From NCBI RefSeq assembly GCF_027887165.1, contig NC_077228.1, forward strand, positions 102,891,362-102,955,361: a DNA stretch of 64,000 nucleotides. The letters are read 5' to 3'. A program made the translations under genes and the position numbers. Of the stretch, positions 31,601-45,700 are shown one piece after another. Within the stretch, counting starts at the first letter, position 1, and each line of letters starts with the position of its first letter. A model generated the notes under the pieces. The model did no database searches and had not been told where the DNA came from. It saw only the letters and a program-made list of their open reading frames with translations. Source of the DNA: Monodelphis domestica. Lineage: Eukaryota > Chordata > Mammalia > Didelphimorphia > Didelphidae.

Positions 31601-34600
31601 TTAAACTGGTACAGGGAACTTGTAGTCGAGGAAGTCCCCTCTAACAATGCAGGCTGGCACCTTCTCTGTAACTTATGGTCTCACTAGAGCTGCTGAGATC
31701 AGGGGTGACAAACTCAAAGAGAAACTGGGCCATTACATATGCCCCCCTTGCCCCCTGGCAAAACCACATATCAACATTATCTATATTCTAGTGTAGTTTT
31801 ATTTATTTTGTTCAGTATTTCCCAATTACATGGGCCTAATGAGAGACTGAATGCACTGGAGGGAACGTATGTACCAGATCGAGTGTTAAGACACTTCTGG
31901 CTCAGGACGTCGAGAGATAAAGTGTCTTATTCCAAAGTCACAGCATGTGTCAGAAATGGGACTTGAACTTGGGTCTTCTCAGTCTTAAATGAAATCATAT
32001 TCAAAAGTATGTGTGTGTGTGTCTTCCAGGCAACTCAATCTGTCGACCTCAGTTTCCTCATCTGTAAAATGGGGGTAATCATAGCTCCTACCTCCACGGA
32101 TTATTGTAAGGATCAAATGAGAAAATAATTTAAAAGTGCTTAGTAGAGTCCCTGACACAAAGTAATTATAATAATAACTAATCATATAGTACTTACTATG
32201 TGCTAGGCACTGCGTTAAGTTCTTTTTAATTATTATCTCTCACAACAACTCTTGAAGGAAGGTGTTATTACCCCATTTTACAGATGAGAAACGGAGTTAG
32301 GCAGATTATGTGACTTGCCCAGGACAAACTCTAGACTTGGGTTTTTCTTGACACCTAACTGCAGTCTAAGTGAATCCTTACTAAAGTTGGGGAGAAGGGA
32401 TGTTCAATGGTTGTTGGGAGCCTTGTTTCCAGAAATTAGAAGAAAGAGGTCAGGAATTAACCATCAGAACTTTGAATGTCTGGGGCAGCTGGGTGGCTCA
32501 GGGAATTGAGAGTCAGGCCTGGAGATGGGAGATCCTGGGTTCAAATATGATCATGGACACTTCCTAGCTATGTGATCCTGGGCAAGTCACTTAACCCCAA
32601 TTGCTCTTACTGCTCTTTGTCTTGGAACCAATATACAGTATTGGTTCTAAGATGGAAGGAGAAAGATGGAAGGAGAAAGACGGAAGGAAGGAAGGAAGGA
32701 AGGAAGGAAGGAAGGAAGGAAGGAAGGAAGAAAGGAAGGAAGGAAGGAAGGAAGGAAGGAAGGAAGGAAGGAAGGAAGGAAGGAAGGAAGGAAGGAAGGA
32801 AGGAAGGAAGGTGTTTGGGACTTGACTAGAGATTCTGCTCCACAACTTGACAATTCTGAACCTTTTGAACTTGTTTTATTTTCCTTGAACTTAACTAAGA
32901 AAGTTTTGCTGAATGGGCCTTCTCTGCCTCAGGTAAACTATGGGAAATCCAAGCCAGATTAGGGAAAGGCTGTGGAGGCAACAATCAGGAGACACAAAAA
33001 ATGTAGCTCTGTCTGCCCCTCTGAAGTGCAGAAGAGGAGACCCTCAGGTGAAGCTAATGCTAGATCTTGGGTATAGCATGCTATGAGAGTCCCAGGTCTC
33101 CCTAGGAAGTTGTAAAGGAGGCCAATGCTGTCCAGCTGGCTTTGAAACACTCCTCAGAGGGGCTGATCTTGGCACTGATCTTAGCATCTTCTCATTCCCT
33201 TAGTGTTTCAGAGATACCAGAGCAGCACCTGGTGGGGGTTTTCTGTTATTTCTCATGTGTGCCATGATGATCAACCCCCCCCCCTTTTAAGCTACCTGCA
33301 TGCAGGGGTAATTTCATTCTTTGTTCTTGTGTCTCCATTGCCTAGTACATAGTCAGTGCTGGTGGACAACATGTTATCCGTGCTAATATGTTACCCCCTA
33401 CTTTATTTTATTTTATTTTTTAAACCCTTACTGTCTTGGAGTCAATACTGTGTATTGGTTCCAAGGCAGAAGAGTGGTAAGGGCTAGGCAATGGGGGTTA
33501 AGTGACTTGCCCAGGGTCACACGGCTGGGAAGTGTCTGAGGCCAGATTTGAACCTAGGACCTCCCGTCTCTAGGCCTGACTCTCAATCCACTGCGCCACC
33601 CAGCTGCCCCCTACCCCCCTCTACTTTAAACCATCAAGTACACATCCTCCCATTGCCCTTTGGGTCAACTTGCACTTGATCCTTCTGAGATTGCAGGGTT
33701 CCACGATTCTCAGTCATAAAGGACTACATGAAGGGTAATGAGGAGCTTTGGCAATGTTAAATGTTATAAGTTACCTGACATCATTAAAATTATTGTCCAA
33801 TTCACCAGATGTAATCTAGCCCCAGTGGCTCCTAGTAATTCTGTGTGCAGTTTATTGCCCATCTATGGCAGCTGGAAACTATATGGCATCTGGGCAATAT
33901 CTTTTCCATCTACTTTGTTTTTCTTCTATAAATGGCCAAACCCACCTCTTTCAAATGACTATGGATTCTGCTGAGACTTTTGGTTGTTTACATGACATGA
34001 AGAAGTGCTTTATGTTATCTGTGGATAGAAGCATTTGTAAGAGCTTCCCATCAGCTAAATTATGTATGCACAGGCCATCTTGTGGCTGGGATAGCAAAAA
34101 ACACCTCTCTCCCGAGCTTATGTCTTGAAACTCAGTAGGTCATAGAACAAAGTTGTCCCTATGATGACATCTGTCATAGAATTCTACCTGATTTTAACAT
34201 TTGCTTAGGAAGAACCCTATTTCAAGACTTTTAAGCTGCATTTTTTTTCCACAGAGCCAATTAAAAAAAATCAGCATATGATAGTAAAATCTTGCATTCT
34301 CTATACAATTTAGTCTGTTTGGTGACTGAAGATTTGATCCATAGCAGAAAATAATGCGTGAAAGAATGCTTTTTCTTCCCTCATGCTTTTTTCTTTGATG
34401 CATGCATAGACCACTCTCCTATTGATTTTATGAAGAAAAGAAAATAGGCGTGTGGGATTGGAATCGCTAGTGGGTTTTGGTTTCTTTTTTTGGGGGGTGT
34501 AAAAGTATCATTCTTGTCTTCTGTGAGACATCTCAAAAACTGATTCCTGTATTTTAAAAAATGGCATTGTTAGAGCCAGGACACTCCTGAAGGACTTATG

Positions 34601-37600
34601 GGAAAGAATGCTAACCACATTGAGAGAAAGAACTATGGGAGTAGAGGTGCAAAAGAAAAACATCACATGTATATATGGGTGTGTGATTTGGAGTTTTGGC
34701 TTTAAAAGATCGCTCTATACCAAAAATGAATATTATGGAAATAGGTATCAAGTGACAACATTTGCACAACCCAGTGGAATTGCTTTTTGGTGCTGGGAGG
34801 GGAGAGGGAAGAGAGGAGGGAGAGAAAATGAATCATGTAAATAGGGAAAAATATTTAAAAATAAAAATTATTATGAAAAAATAAAATGGCATTGTTGGGA
34901 TAACTAGGGGACGTAGTGGATAAAGTGCCAGGTTTGGAGTTGAGAGGACTTGGGTTCAAATTTGACCTCAAACACTCCTTGGTTGTGTGTCCCTGGGCAA
35001 GCCATTTAACCCTGACTGCCTAACCCTTGCCCTTTTGCCTTAGAGTTGTTACTAAGACAGAAAGTAAGGGTTTAAAAAATTAAATGAAGTAGTCTTGTTT
35101 CTAGAGTGTATTACTTCTGTTAAGTATTTGATCAGGCTCAATGGTGCTTTCCATTTTCATTTTACCTGCCACTTTAACTTCCTAACAAAATACATTTATG
35201 TACTAACGTACAAATGTGTTGTACTACATTATAGTGAGATTAGCCTATGAAGAAAACACATCTATACCTCCAAAGATGTCCATAGGAATGATGGGGGATG
35301 TTTTATTTCACATCTACATGTTGTCTTCCTAATTTCACCTACAAATGATCTTGGCATCCCATGACTTTGCTGCATTTCATTTTTCCTGAAGCTGGTTCTC
35401 ATCATTTAGTGGGGTGATACTGCTCCAAATATTTCATCATCCTCTTCTGCAATGTTATGCAAATGAGTTCATACTCTAAACTGGTGCTACTCTTAGTTGC
35501 TGTCTCTCTTAGTTTGGCAGGACATTCCAGGTGGCTTTTTTCCCATCAATCAGTGCCTTCTTTTGATTGCTGTGACTTACCTAAGGTTCATGATGCGATT
35601 GATGCATGGATTTCTACTTGCAGATGGGGAATTAAGTGATGGATCAGGTCAGCATTATTATTAATCTTGCCATGATTGTAGTCTACCGGAATTTTAAGGA
35701 CAGCTCCCATTGAAGGAGACTCTTTTCCTAAGAAGAAACTGTACCCCTGGTAAGCCTTTCTAGTATTAATAATGCTTCCACTTTTCATTTCTCCCTCCCA
35801 CTCACAAGTTGTGTTGGGGGAATTGGAACACTTACTTTCTACTACCACTTTCAGACTCTCCTACTGCCATCACAGTAGCCATCTTTGCTTTTCTAAGGTT
35901 AAGTCAATTCAAATTTATTATTATTTATTATTACTAGATCCCAGTAGCTGTTATCTATCAATCTCCTTCCTTTCTCAAAGAGGTTTGTGCTTAGGGGACA
36001 GCTGGGTGGCTAAGTGGATAGAGAGCCAGGCCTGGAGATGGGAGGTACAAAGCTGGCCTCAGACATTTCTTAGCTGAGTGACCCTGGGCAAGTTACAACA
36101 CCCATTGCCTAGACCTTACTGCCCTTCTGCCTTGGAACCAATACTTAACATTAATTCTAAGATGGAAGGTAAAGGTTTAAATAAACAAATAAATGAGCTT
36201 TGTGCTTGGCTCAAAAAGTCTTCTTCTGCACCCCAACTTCTTCCCTCCCTCTAAGGGACTTTAACATCTATGCCGATGTTCCCTTAAGTGTCCTAAGTTC
36301 CCAGTTCCTCATGACCTACTCCTTCATGCCACTTCAACTATACATAGAATTTGTCATAACCTTGATTTTGCCATTACCTCAAGTCTTCCACTGTTGTGTT
36401 CCAGAAGCCTGAATTTCCTTTATCTGATCTGAATATTTTCTCTTTCTATCTCTCTTTTGGACTCCCTTCTCCTAAACCTACTCTTTGTCTTCATCAGACC
36501 CTGCAGGCTCTCCATTAACTCAGGACTATCTAGGGCATCACACCTGCTCTGGCTACACACCCTTCTCCCTTCCAGAGTTCCAAAGCTGACCTCCTCCATG
36601 AACATTCAAAGTCTGTATCTCTTCTACTTTCAAATGACTTACTTTCCCCTGAAACCCTCCCATCTTCTGAATTCTGTTATTGCTGTCAAAGTTATGCCCT
36701 TCCTCCCAGGAATCCAAGGTTATAAGCCCAACATCACCCTCAACTCCTCTTTCTAACTTAAGTCATGTATCTAATTGTTTGTCTTGCCATTTCCCCCCCC
36801 TACAATGTCTCTGGCATGCGTCCCCTTCTGATAGAACAACTGGTCTCATCTGAAGACCACTTTCCTGGATGATCATAATAGCCTCCTAATTGGTCAGTCT
36901 GCCCCAAGTCTTTTCTCCCCTTGCTTCATGCCTGCTAAAGGGGTTTTCCAAACATACAAATCTGATCATGTTACCCTGCCTCTGCCCTCAATAAGCTCCA
37001 GAGGCTCCTTCTTACCTCCATCATCCAAGATAAGGTCCTTTGTTTGTCATTTAAAACTCTTCCTCTCTTTCTGGTCTTCCTTTATTTTGCTCCCTTCCAC
37101 TCTCTATCTACAGTCTGGATCATCATGGCCTGCTTGCTGTCCCTGTCACATATTTTATCTCCTCTTGCCGCATCTTTGCATTGGCTATTCTCTGTGATTG
37201 GAAGGCTACCGCTGGATAGAAGGCTGGGCCTGGAGTCAAGAAGACCTGAGTCCAAATATGGCCCTCAGATGCTTACTAGCTGGGTGACTCTAAGCAAATC
37301 ACTTAACCTATTTGCCTTATGTTTCCTCAACTGTAAAATGGGGACAATAATAATAATATCTATCCTGCAGAATTATTGTGAGGATCAAATAAGATACCAT
37401 ATGTAAAAACATTTAGCACAGTGCCTAATAAATAGATGCTTATTGCTTCTTGCTTAAATCCCTGGAATTCACGTATAGCCAGTACCTTCACATAGTGATC
37501 TTTGGAGCCAGTCACCACAAGATCATGGTGATTGGAGGTCTGGTTGACCGTCAAGCACATCACGGGACCAATGTGGCCAGTCAGCTTCCCAATGGGCTGG

Positions 37601-40600
37601 AACCTGCTTGGGGAGAAAAGTGCCTGAGTGGGACATTGGGCAGAACCAATCCTCTGGCTTGGGATGTAAATAAGGACTGGGGACAAGGACCAGTCTGATA
37701 AACAAAGCAGCATGGCTGGATGACTCCAAACCCAGTTTCAGATGAAGAACAGGAGACACTAATCTTCAGATATCCCAAAATGATTGTGAAGGGGCCAGAT
37801 TACTCAGAAGAGGCTAACGTCCGAAAGCAGAAGAGAATGAGTAAAAGGCAGGTGCCTAGCCTGATCCAGGGAGAATAACGACTCTAAATACCCAGATGCT
37901 TCCCCAGGTCCCCCTCACCCCTACACATACCCAGAGGAATCCCTGACCCTGGCTCCCAATCCATCCATCTCCACCCCTGACCTGTTGAGTTCCCAGACAC
38001 GGACTGAGTTGCCAGAGGCAGCATAGAGAATGGTGCCGGTGGGGTTGAGGGCAATCTGGTTGATCTGGTGTTCCCCTTGAGCACTGGTGATGGTTCGATT
38101 GGTGGTGCTTGCGCAGGCGTCTCCGGAGATCACTTGGCCTGAGGACCTGCCAGCCCATTAAGGAGCACAGTTAGACCCAGCTGTAGCCCAGTGGGCCACC
38201 TCCAGCCTCTCATAAACATCTCCTACTATCTCCCCTTTTCAGGAAACCTGCCCAACTTCATTGATAGCAGCTACTTCCCTGGATCTCCCCATCCTCAAAC
38301 CCACTCATCTCTGGATTTATGGTGCAGGTACCTTCCAGAGCTGACCTAGATTTTGGATCCCCAGCTTTAGTCTGCTACTATCACATCCTTTAACTGTCTG
38401 CATCTTGGGCTCTACTCAGATTGTAAGCCTGAAGTGGAGGAGGTTACGGGAGGGCAGGGACTACGTCTGGGGAGATCGCTCTTCACACTGCATGCAGATG
38501 AGTGCTGTGCATGGGCTCATGATGAAGACCTGTCCATCTCTGCCCCTTCCTAGCAAACCCTTGGATGAGGATAGCTGTTTAGTGTGTCACCTAACCCTTC
38601 CGTAATTCCCCAAGGGATGCAGGAAGCGAACAGGCCAGCTGATGGAACCAACCTCCCCTGTTCTAGTGACATCAAAGGGTTAGGTGAAAACAAAGTTCCA
38701 AGGGAACCCCAAGAGACTCATGATGAAAAAACTGCTATCCAAGGAAGGGACTGTTGGAATCTGATTGCAGACCAAAGCAGGCCATCTTTCACAAGTTTTT
38801 TTTTAATTATATGTGTGATTTGGGGAACACAGAAATATGAATTTCATCAAAGCACTGATGTAACCCATTTCAGATTATGTCGTGCCTCAAGGGGAAGGGG
38901 AGGGAGGGAATTTGAATCTCAAAAGGTCAGAAGACAACTGTCACAAATTGTTTCTACATGTAATTGAAAAGAGATAATTCAGTTAAAAAAAAAAAGGGGT
39001 TATACTAGCTGGTGGCAGCTACACAGTGCCCTGTTCCTGGATCCTCTCCCACTGAGGGATCCTGACCTGGGAAACTGTGCCATCTGGCTGGGTGACCCCT
39101 TTGCTCACCATTCCACTAAGTCAAGCCAAATTGATCTCAGCTCTTCTAAAGCATTTCTACATGCATGACCCTGGATGGGCATGTGGAGAGTCCTTCTGAG
39201 GGGGGAGCAATTAGAATCCAATCCCTCTGGGGCTATTGGGAGCAGCCTTCAGTAGGTCTGGGGCTAGGATGGGGAGGTACCTACGTGAGGGTGCGGATGC
39301 ACTTGGCGGAATCCCGGATGTCCCACACCTTGATATAAGAAGTAGAGACGGAGAACACCAGACCCAAATGGCCACAGTACTTGATAGAAACAACATTATT
39401 GGGATGACCCTTCAGAGAGGCAATCTCCTGCCCCGTAACCAGGTTCCACATTTTGCAGCTTCTGTCTGTAGGGGAAGAGACCCCAGGGCAGGCATGGGTT
39501 CATTTGTCAGGGTTCCAGCCAGTAGGATCAGTGCTCCCCCTCTCCCCTCCCCAGGCACAAGACTTCCCACCACTTTGTGTATAGGAAGGGTATGGTACTG
39601 GGCACCAGGAATTTAATAGAATAGAAGAATCTGTAATCCCAGTTCTCACACATAGACATTCATGTAAATGACACAAGACACAAACAAACAAAACTAGTAG
39701 CGACTAGAAAGGGTTTTGGGCATTAAATACTGGGATTGGGCAAAGGAAAGGAGCCAAAGGTGACAAAAGTCAGGTGAGCTTAGTCAAGGAAGGTTTCCTG
39801 GGGACAGCCATGTGGCTCAGTGGACTGAGGACCAGGCCTGGAGCTGGGAGGGTCCTGGGCTCAAATCTGGCTTCAGATACTTCTAGTTCTAGCTATGTGA
39901 CCCTGGGGAAGTCTCTTAACCCCAATTGCCTAGGCCTTACTGGTGTTTTGCTTTGTAACTAACACATAGTATTGATTCTAAGATGGAAGTTAGGGGTTTA
40001 AAAAAAGGTTTCCTGGAAATAGTTAATGTTGACTAGTTGTTTGAAGGAATAAAGGGATAAAGGAATAAAGTTAACAGAAAAGAAGGAGTTCCTAGGCAGG
40101 GGGAAGGGCTTAAGTGAAGATTTGGAGATAGAAGGTATACCTAGGGGCAAGGAGTTCTATGAAAAGCAGAGAGGCTAAACTGGAGAGATACGAGAAATTG
40201 TATACACACACACACACACACACCTATAATACATATAAGGAAGGCCCATTAAGGGGGCCCCTTAATCCAGACCTCCCTAGTGAACTCTCAATAACTGGCC
40301 AAGATAGATGGCACTTAAGAGACACAGTAAGGAGACCCCCATCCCAGAAGCCCCTCCCTTCTCTCCCTTTTGGCTGTATCTCACATACCTTTTGATCCTG
40401 TGAAGAGCAGCTCATCAGTGGCATCCAAGCAAAGAATGGGTTTGGTGTGACCCTCAGCCACTGAGACACATTGCAAAGGAGCAGTCCGGGCACTCTTTGC
40501 TCCACCGATGGGGCTGATGATTCCCCTTTCCAGGGAGAGAGAGGAAAAGAAATTAGCTGGGCAGAAAGGCAACCATAGGCCTGAGCTACAGTTCAAAGGA

Positions 40601-40667
40601 AGAATGATGAGGAAAGAATGAAGAAGGGAAAACCAGAGACCAATGGCACAGTTTCACAAAAAAATTC

Positions 40668-40721
<54 letters not shown>

Positions 40722-41616
40722 GAGGAAAATATCAGTTTTATAAAGGCCAGTTTCTATGGCAATTATCTATGTTGGCCTAAACTAAAGAGGGGCACTATGA
40801 GAAGAGATAAGAGGGAGGAGACATAGCCTCTGACTTCTTGAAACTCCCAGTTTGATAGGAAAGACATGATGCCTACTCTAACAGGAACAATAAGATAAAA
40901 ACTAAGACAGAGAAACAAGAACAGAATTCAAAAGCAATTAAAATTAGAAACTTAACTACTAGATTTCTCTTCCAAAATGGTTCCTTCTTGGTTAAAATAG
41001 CTCATCTGATGTCTGATTCCCTTCATTAATCCATGTGGGGAAATAGGAGAGAAGTACAGACAGATTGTCTGACAACTCCTCGTCACCATGCTCTTTCCTC
41101 TATTTAGCTCTCAGTAACTAGGTATTATTACTCAGTTTTTAATGGCTTAAATATGCTAAGTAATGAGCCTACTGCACACTCACACACAAACACATGTGAA
41201 TGAAGACACATACACATCTACCTTCTATTGGGTCAGTGCAATCAGTTGTCACAACATGCCAAATACTTTTTAGAAATCTCAGATTGTGTCTCATTTCACA
41301 CAGATTTAGTTGGGTTAGGCGTTAGAGCTCTGAAATATTAAAACTAAATTCTTGTTACTCTATTTCTTATTCAGATCTCCTAGGAAACGGAGATCAGCTT
41401 TATTAGGCATTTGCTGAATCTCAAAAGTTTTAGCCTCTTGTCTAAATATGATTGACACTCAAGAGATGTCTATTGACTGAAGTAGATTCTAAGAATAAAG
41501 ATCCATTCCTTAAATAAAGTAAAAGTGTCTCAAATATAGGAAAGATAGTATATATATATATATATGTATATATATATTGATATCTCTCTCTACCTATCTA
41601 CCTCTCTATCTCACTA

Positions 41617-41658
<42 letters not shown>

Positions 41659-42742
41659 GTAATCACTAATCTATGTATCTATCCATCCATCCATCCTTCC
41701 TTTTATCTATCTGTCTATTCACTAATCTTTCTATCCGTCTATGTATCTATCCATCCATCCATCCATTTATCTATCTATCTACTGATCTATGTATCTATCC
41801 ACCTATCTATGTATCTAGCCATCTATGTATCTGTCTATCTAGTAACTAATCTATGTATGTATCCATCTGTCTATGTATCTATGTATCCATCTATGTATCT
41901 ATCATCTATTTATCCATCCATCTGTCTAGCTGTCTATCACCTATCTATTGATCTATCTATCAATCTACATATATATAGAGAGAGAAAAAGAGAAAGCATT
42001 TGGAGGACATTATGGCATAGTGAGTAGAGAAACTGAATTGGAGCTGGAAGACCTGTGTTCAGGTTCTGTAGGTCTTAATCTCTGACACATAACTAGCTAG
42101 GTGACCCAGGCAACCCTCAAAGTTACACATTAGTTACCAGTTTCCATCGATAGAGGGAGTTTTACAAACCAGGATAACATCAATGAAATTACAAATGTGG
42201 ACCAAATCTATTATGAGGTTCACATATGTAATCTTTTAACATGGAAATCCCCACACACATGAAAGCATGGAAGAGCGAAAATAACAGTGCTATGGTAAAT
42301 AGTTCCATAAAAGGGCTTAAACTCATTAGAAATTATTTTTATATGTGTGTATATGTGTATATCTATGTATGTGTACAACATATCTATATTCACATGCATG
42401 TAAGTACACACATACACATATAGCCATTGGAGGGGCAGACAGAGACAGAGACAGAAAATAAGAGAGCTAAAGAACAAAAGAGGATGAGAAATAGGGAGAA
42501 TGAGAGATAGCAAGAGACAGAAAGAATGAGAATGGGAAAACAAGAGAAAGTGAGGAAGAATGTGAAAATGAGAAGAAAAAGAGAATAAGGGATAGAGAGA
42601 ACAAGAGAGATCACAAGAGAATGAGGTCAAATGATTTATCCATTCCCACAAGCATCTTTCATATAGCACAAAAAATAATGAGAGAGAATGTGAGAAAGAG
42701 CAAGAGAAAATGAGAGTCAAAGAAAGAAAATGAGATGGGAAT

Positions 42743-42792
<50 letters not shown>

Positions 42793-45700
42793 GACAAAGA
42801 CAGAGCACAATCACTAAAATGTATTCTTGTGATAGTCCTTTCAAGGAGAAGATCCTATTGAATATGTGGGCATATGTAGCTGAAATCACATAAACACAAC
42901 CTGTAATTCATTCCCCATTGTCTTGAGGGACAGTTATCTTTCCATGGATTGCTGCTATTCATGACCTAGAAGAATTCCCAGTTCCATACCCTCTCAATTT
43001 TCCACACTAGTGGAGAAAAGGTACAGATGATACAATATAACAAGAAAATGATTAAAAAAAAAACCTCAGCTATTCTTAATGGTAAAAGAATCTGACTTCT
43101 AGTTATCTAAAATTGTGCCTCTTCTCTCTGCCCCTTACTCCTTTTTTGCCACCATCTACTTAACCTTGGCTCAGCTCTACTCTCAGGACCTGGGCAATGA
43201 TGGAGGAGGGCCAGCACTGCCAAAGATAATTTGGAAATAGAACCCATCTGGAGCAACTAGGTTGCTCAGTGGATTGAGAGCCAGACTTAGAGATGGGAGG
43301 TCCTGGGTTCATTTCAAATCTGGCCTCGGACACTTCCCAGCTGTGTGACTCTGGGCAAGTCACTTAACCTCCACTGCTTAGCCATTACTGCTCTTCTGCT
43401 TTAGAACTGATATGTAGCACCAATTCTATGAAAGAAAGAAAGAAAAGAAAGGATGAAAGGTAAAGAAAGAAGAGAGGAGGAAAGAAAGAAAAGAAGGAAA
43501 GAAGAAAGAAAAAGAGAAAGGAAGAAAAAACAAAGAAAGAGAAAGGAAAGAAGAAAAAGTGAGAACTGATAGCCTAGTGGGATGATCCACCTTCCTTTAC
43601 CCAAGCAGGTTCATGGATAAAGGCTGGACAATGAAGCAGAAGATGCTTCACTAGAAAAAAAAAAAAGCCTCACTAGAGCTCTCCTCCCAGCTAAAGGCAC
43701 TCTTGGCCAACACATCAGACTGTTCTGACTTGGAGCCTGAATACATGATGCCCAAAGACTAGAAGTATGGATGTTTTTACAATGAGTTTTGCTATGAGAC
43801 CCTGGCATAAGGGGTTGGGGATCAAGTCCTGGCTCTGTTTTGGTTATTCATTTTCTATGTTAACTACAAGATGCATGTGGGATTGGCAAATCTTCTGACC
43901 TCTCTGGGCTCCAGATTCCTCATTTGTAAAAGAAGACTGGATTGGGCAGTGTCTGGGGTCCCTTCAAGCTCTTAGTGTTATGATCCTATGTTTGAGTCTG
44001 GATTTCCAAGGTGGAGTGCATGAAGAGGGCAGTCCAGTCAAATTAGCCTTCCTGTTGATCCCCATACATGATCCTCTACCTCCTGGTGTCTGGAGTGCTC
44101 TCCTTCCTCCCCTTCATCTCTCAGAAGCCCGAGTTTTCTTCTAGGCTCAGCTCAGCTCAGCTCCCACCTTCTACATGAGGCCTTTCTGTATCCTCCAGCA
44201 GCTGATTCTTCCTTCATGTAAATTATCTTGACCTTATTTTGTATGCTTTGTATGTGTTGTCCCCAGTTAGACTGTAACATCCTTGAGGGCAAGCTTTTGT
44301 CTGTATTTGAGAGGTGGTGTAGTAGATAAGACTGCTTAAGACCTGAAATCAGGAAGACCTGAGTTCAAATCCAGACCTAGGCATTTAGTAGCCAGATAAC
44401 TCTGACCAAGTCCCTTAACCATTCGCTGAGCCTCAGAGTCCTCATCTATAAAATGGGGAAAATAATAGCACCTACCTCTCAGGGTTGTGAGAATCAAATA
44501 ATATGATTATTTGTAAAGTACTTTGCAAACCTTCCACATTATGGAGGTTGGGGCGGGGGATGGTGGCCCCACAATCTGGAAAATTTGTAAAATTTTTTTG
44601 GTTTTCCCATTCCTTTTGAAAACTATAATTTTTTAAACTTATTTTAACTATAAAAAAGAAATTTGTAACTATATTTATGGTATTGAGAAATGAAATATGT
44701 ATGTATAATTGACATTATATAATACTATACATATATTTTATGTATTTCTGAGATTTTCTTTCTTTCTTTTTTTTTAAACTCTTACCTTCTGTCTTGGAAT
44801 CTATGCTGTGTATGGGTTCCAAGGCAGAAGAGCAGTAAGGGCTAGGCAATGGAGGTTAAGTGACTTGCCCAGGGTCACACAACTAGGAAGTGTAGATGAT
44901 CATACAGCGGGTGTCAGAGGTAGGACTTAAACTGAGGCCTTCCTGTTTTCAAGGCCAGCTCTCTATCCACTAAGCCATGCTGCCCTTATTTATGAGTTTC
45001 TAAACTTTTTCTGAGTCGACTGCCAGCCTTCATGTTCTCTTCTGTGGCTTCTGCAAAATTCTGTCCCAATTTCCATTTAATCTCTTATGCTGACCTATGA
45101 TATAGCAAGGCTGTGATGCCCGCACTATATAAATGCTAGTGATTACTGCTACTCCCCTCCCCACCTGCCCCCCAGCCCAGCCCAATGCCTGGCACAGCCT
45201 ATGCACTAAGACAGTGCTTTCTGGCTGAGCCAGTGACTGTAAGGCTGGAGACCTATGGGCCAAGGAGAGAAGGACTCTTTGCAGGAATGCTCTGTCAATG
45301 GCTAGGACTGGGAAGCAGCTTCACTTGGCCCCAGCATGTCCACTGGGTGCCACTCTATTGGCACATGGGAGGTCACCTCTGCGGCTCTGGACCCCAGACA
45401 AAATGAGGAGCTGAGCGAATCACTGAAAGCAGGAGGCAGGAGGAGCTTTGTATCAGCTCTTCCTCTACCCCCATCATGATATTGCGGGGAAAGGGGGGGT
45501 TCATGCTCCATAGCAGACCTCATTCCTCTGGAAGAAATTCCCTCACCCTCTCCAAAAGTATAAGTTAAATGGAGGAGAAAGCAAGAGCTAAAATAGCGTG
45601 CCCCTCATCCCACCCTATTCCCATAATTCCTTTCATCCCCCAATGCAGCCAAGAAGCTTGGAGCTCAACCGATGCCATTCAGCAAACCTGAGAGGGAGGA

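Noticed and set aside
32681-32811. Regular short repeats considered as a CRISPR-like array
   Set aside because: No spacers; a plain microsatellite in a mammalian intron. The same holds for 41550-41975.
32572-32962. Open frames rich in Glu-Gly-Arg-Lys or Pro-Ser-Phe-Leu
   Set aside because: Direct translation of the (GGAA)n microsatellite; no start context, no splice structure.
39461-39465. Downstream AG as acceptor of KIF21B exon K18
   Set aside because: It would drop four bases and break the frame; the upstream AG gives the expected SKDRSCKMW.
42220-42889. 196-codon antisense frame, Ser/Leu/Phe-rich, resembling a membrane protein
   Set aside because: Generated by GA/CAGA-rich simple sequence; the hydrophobic pattern is low-complexity.
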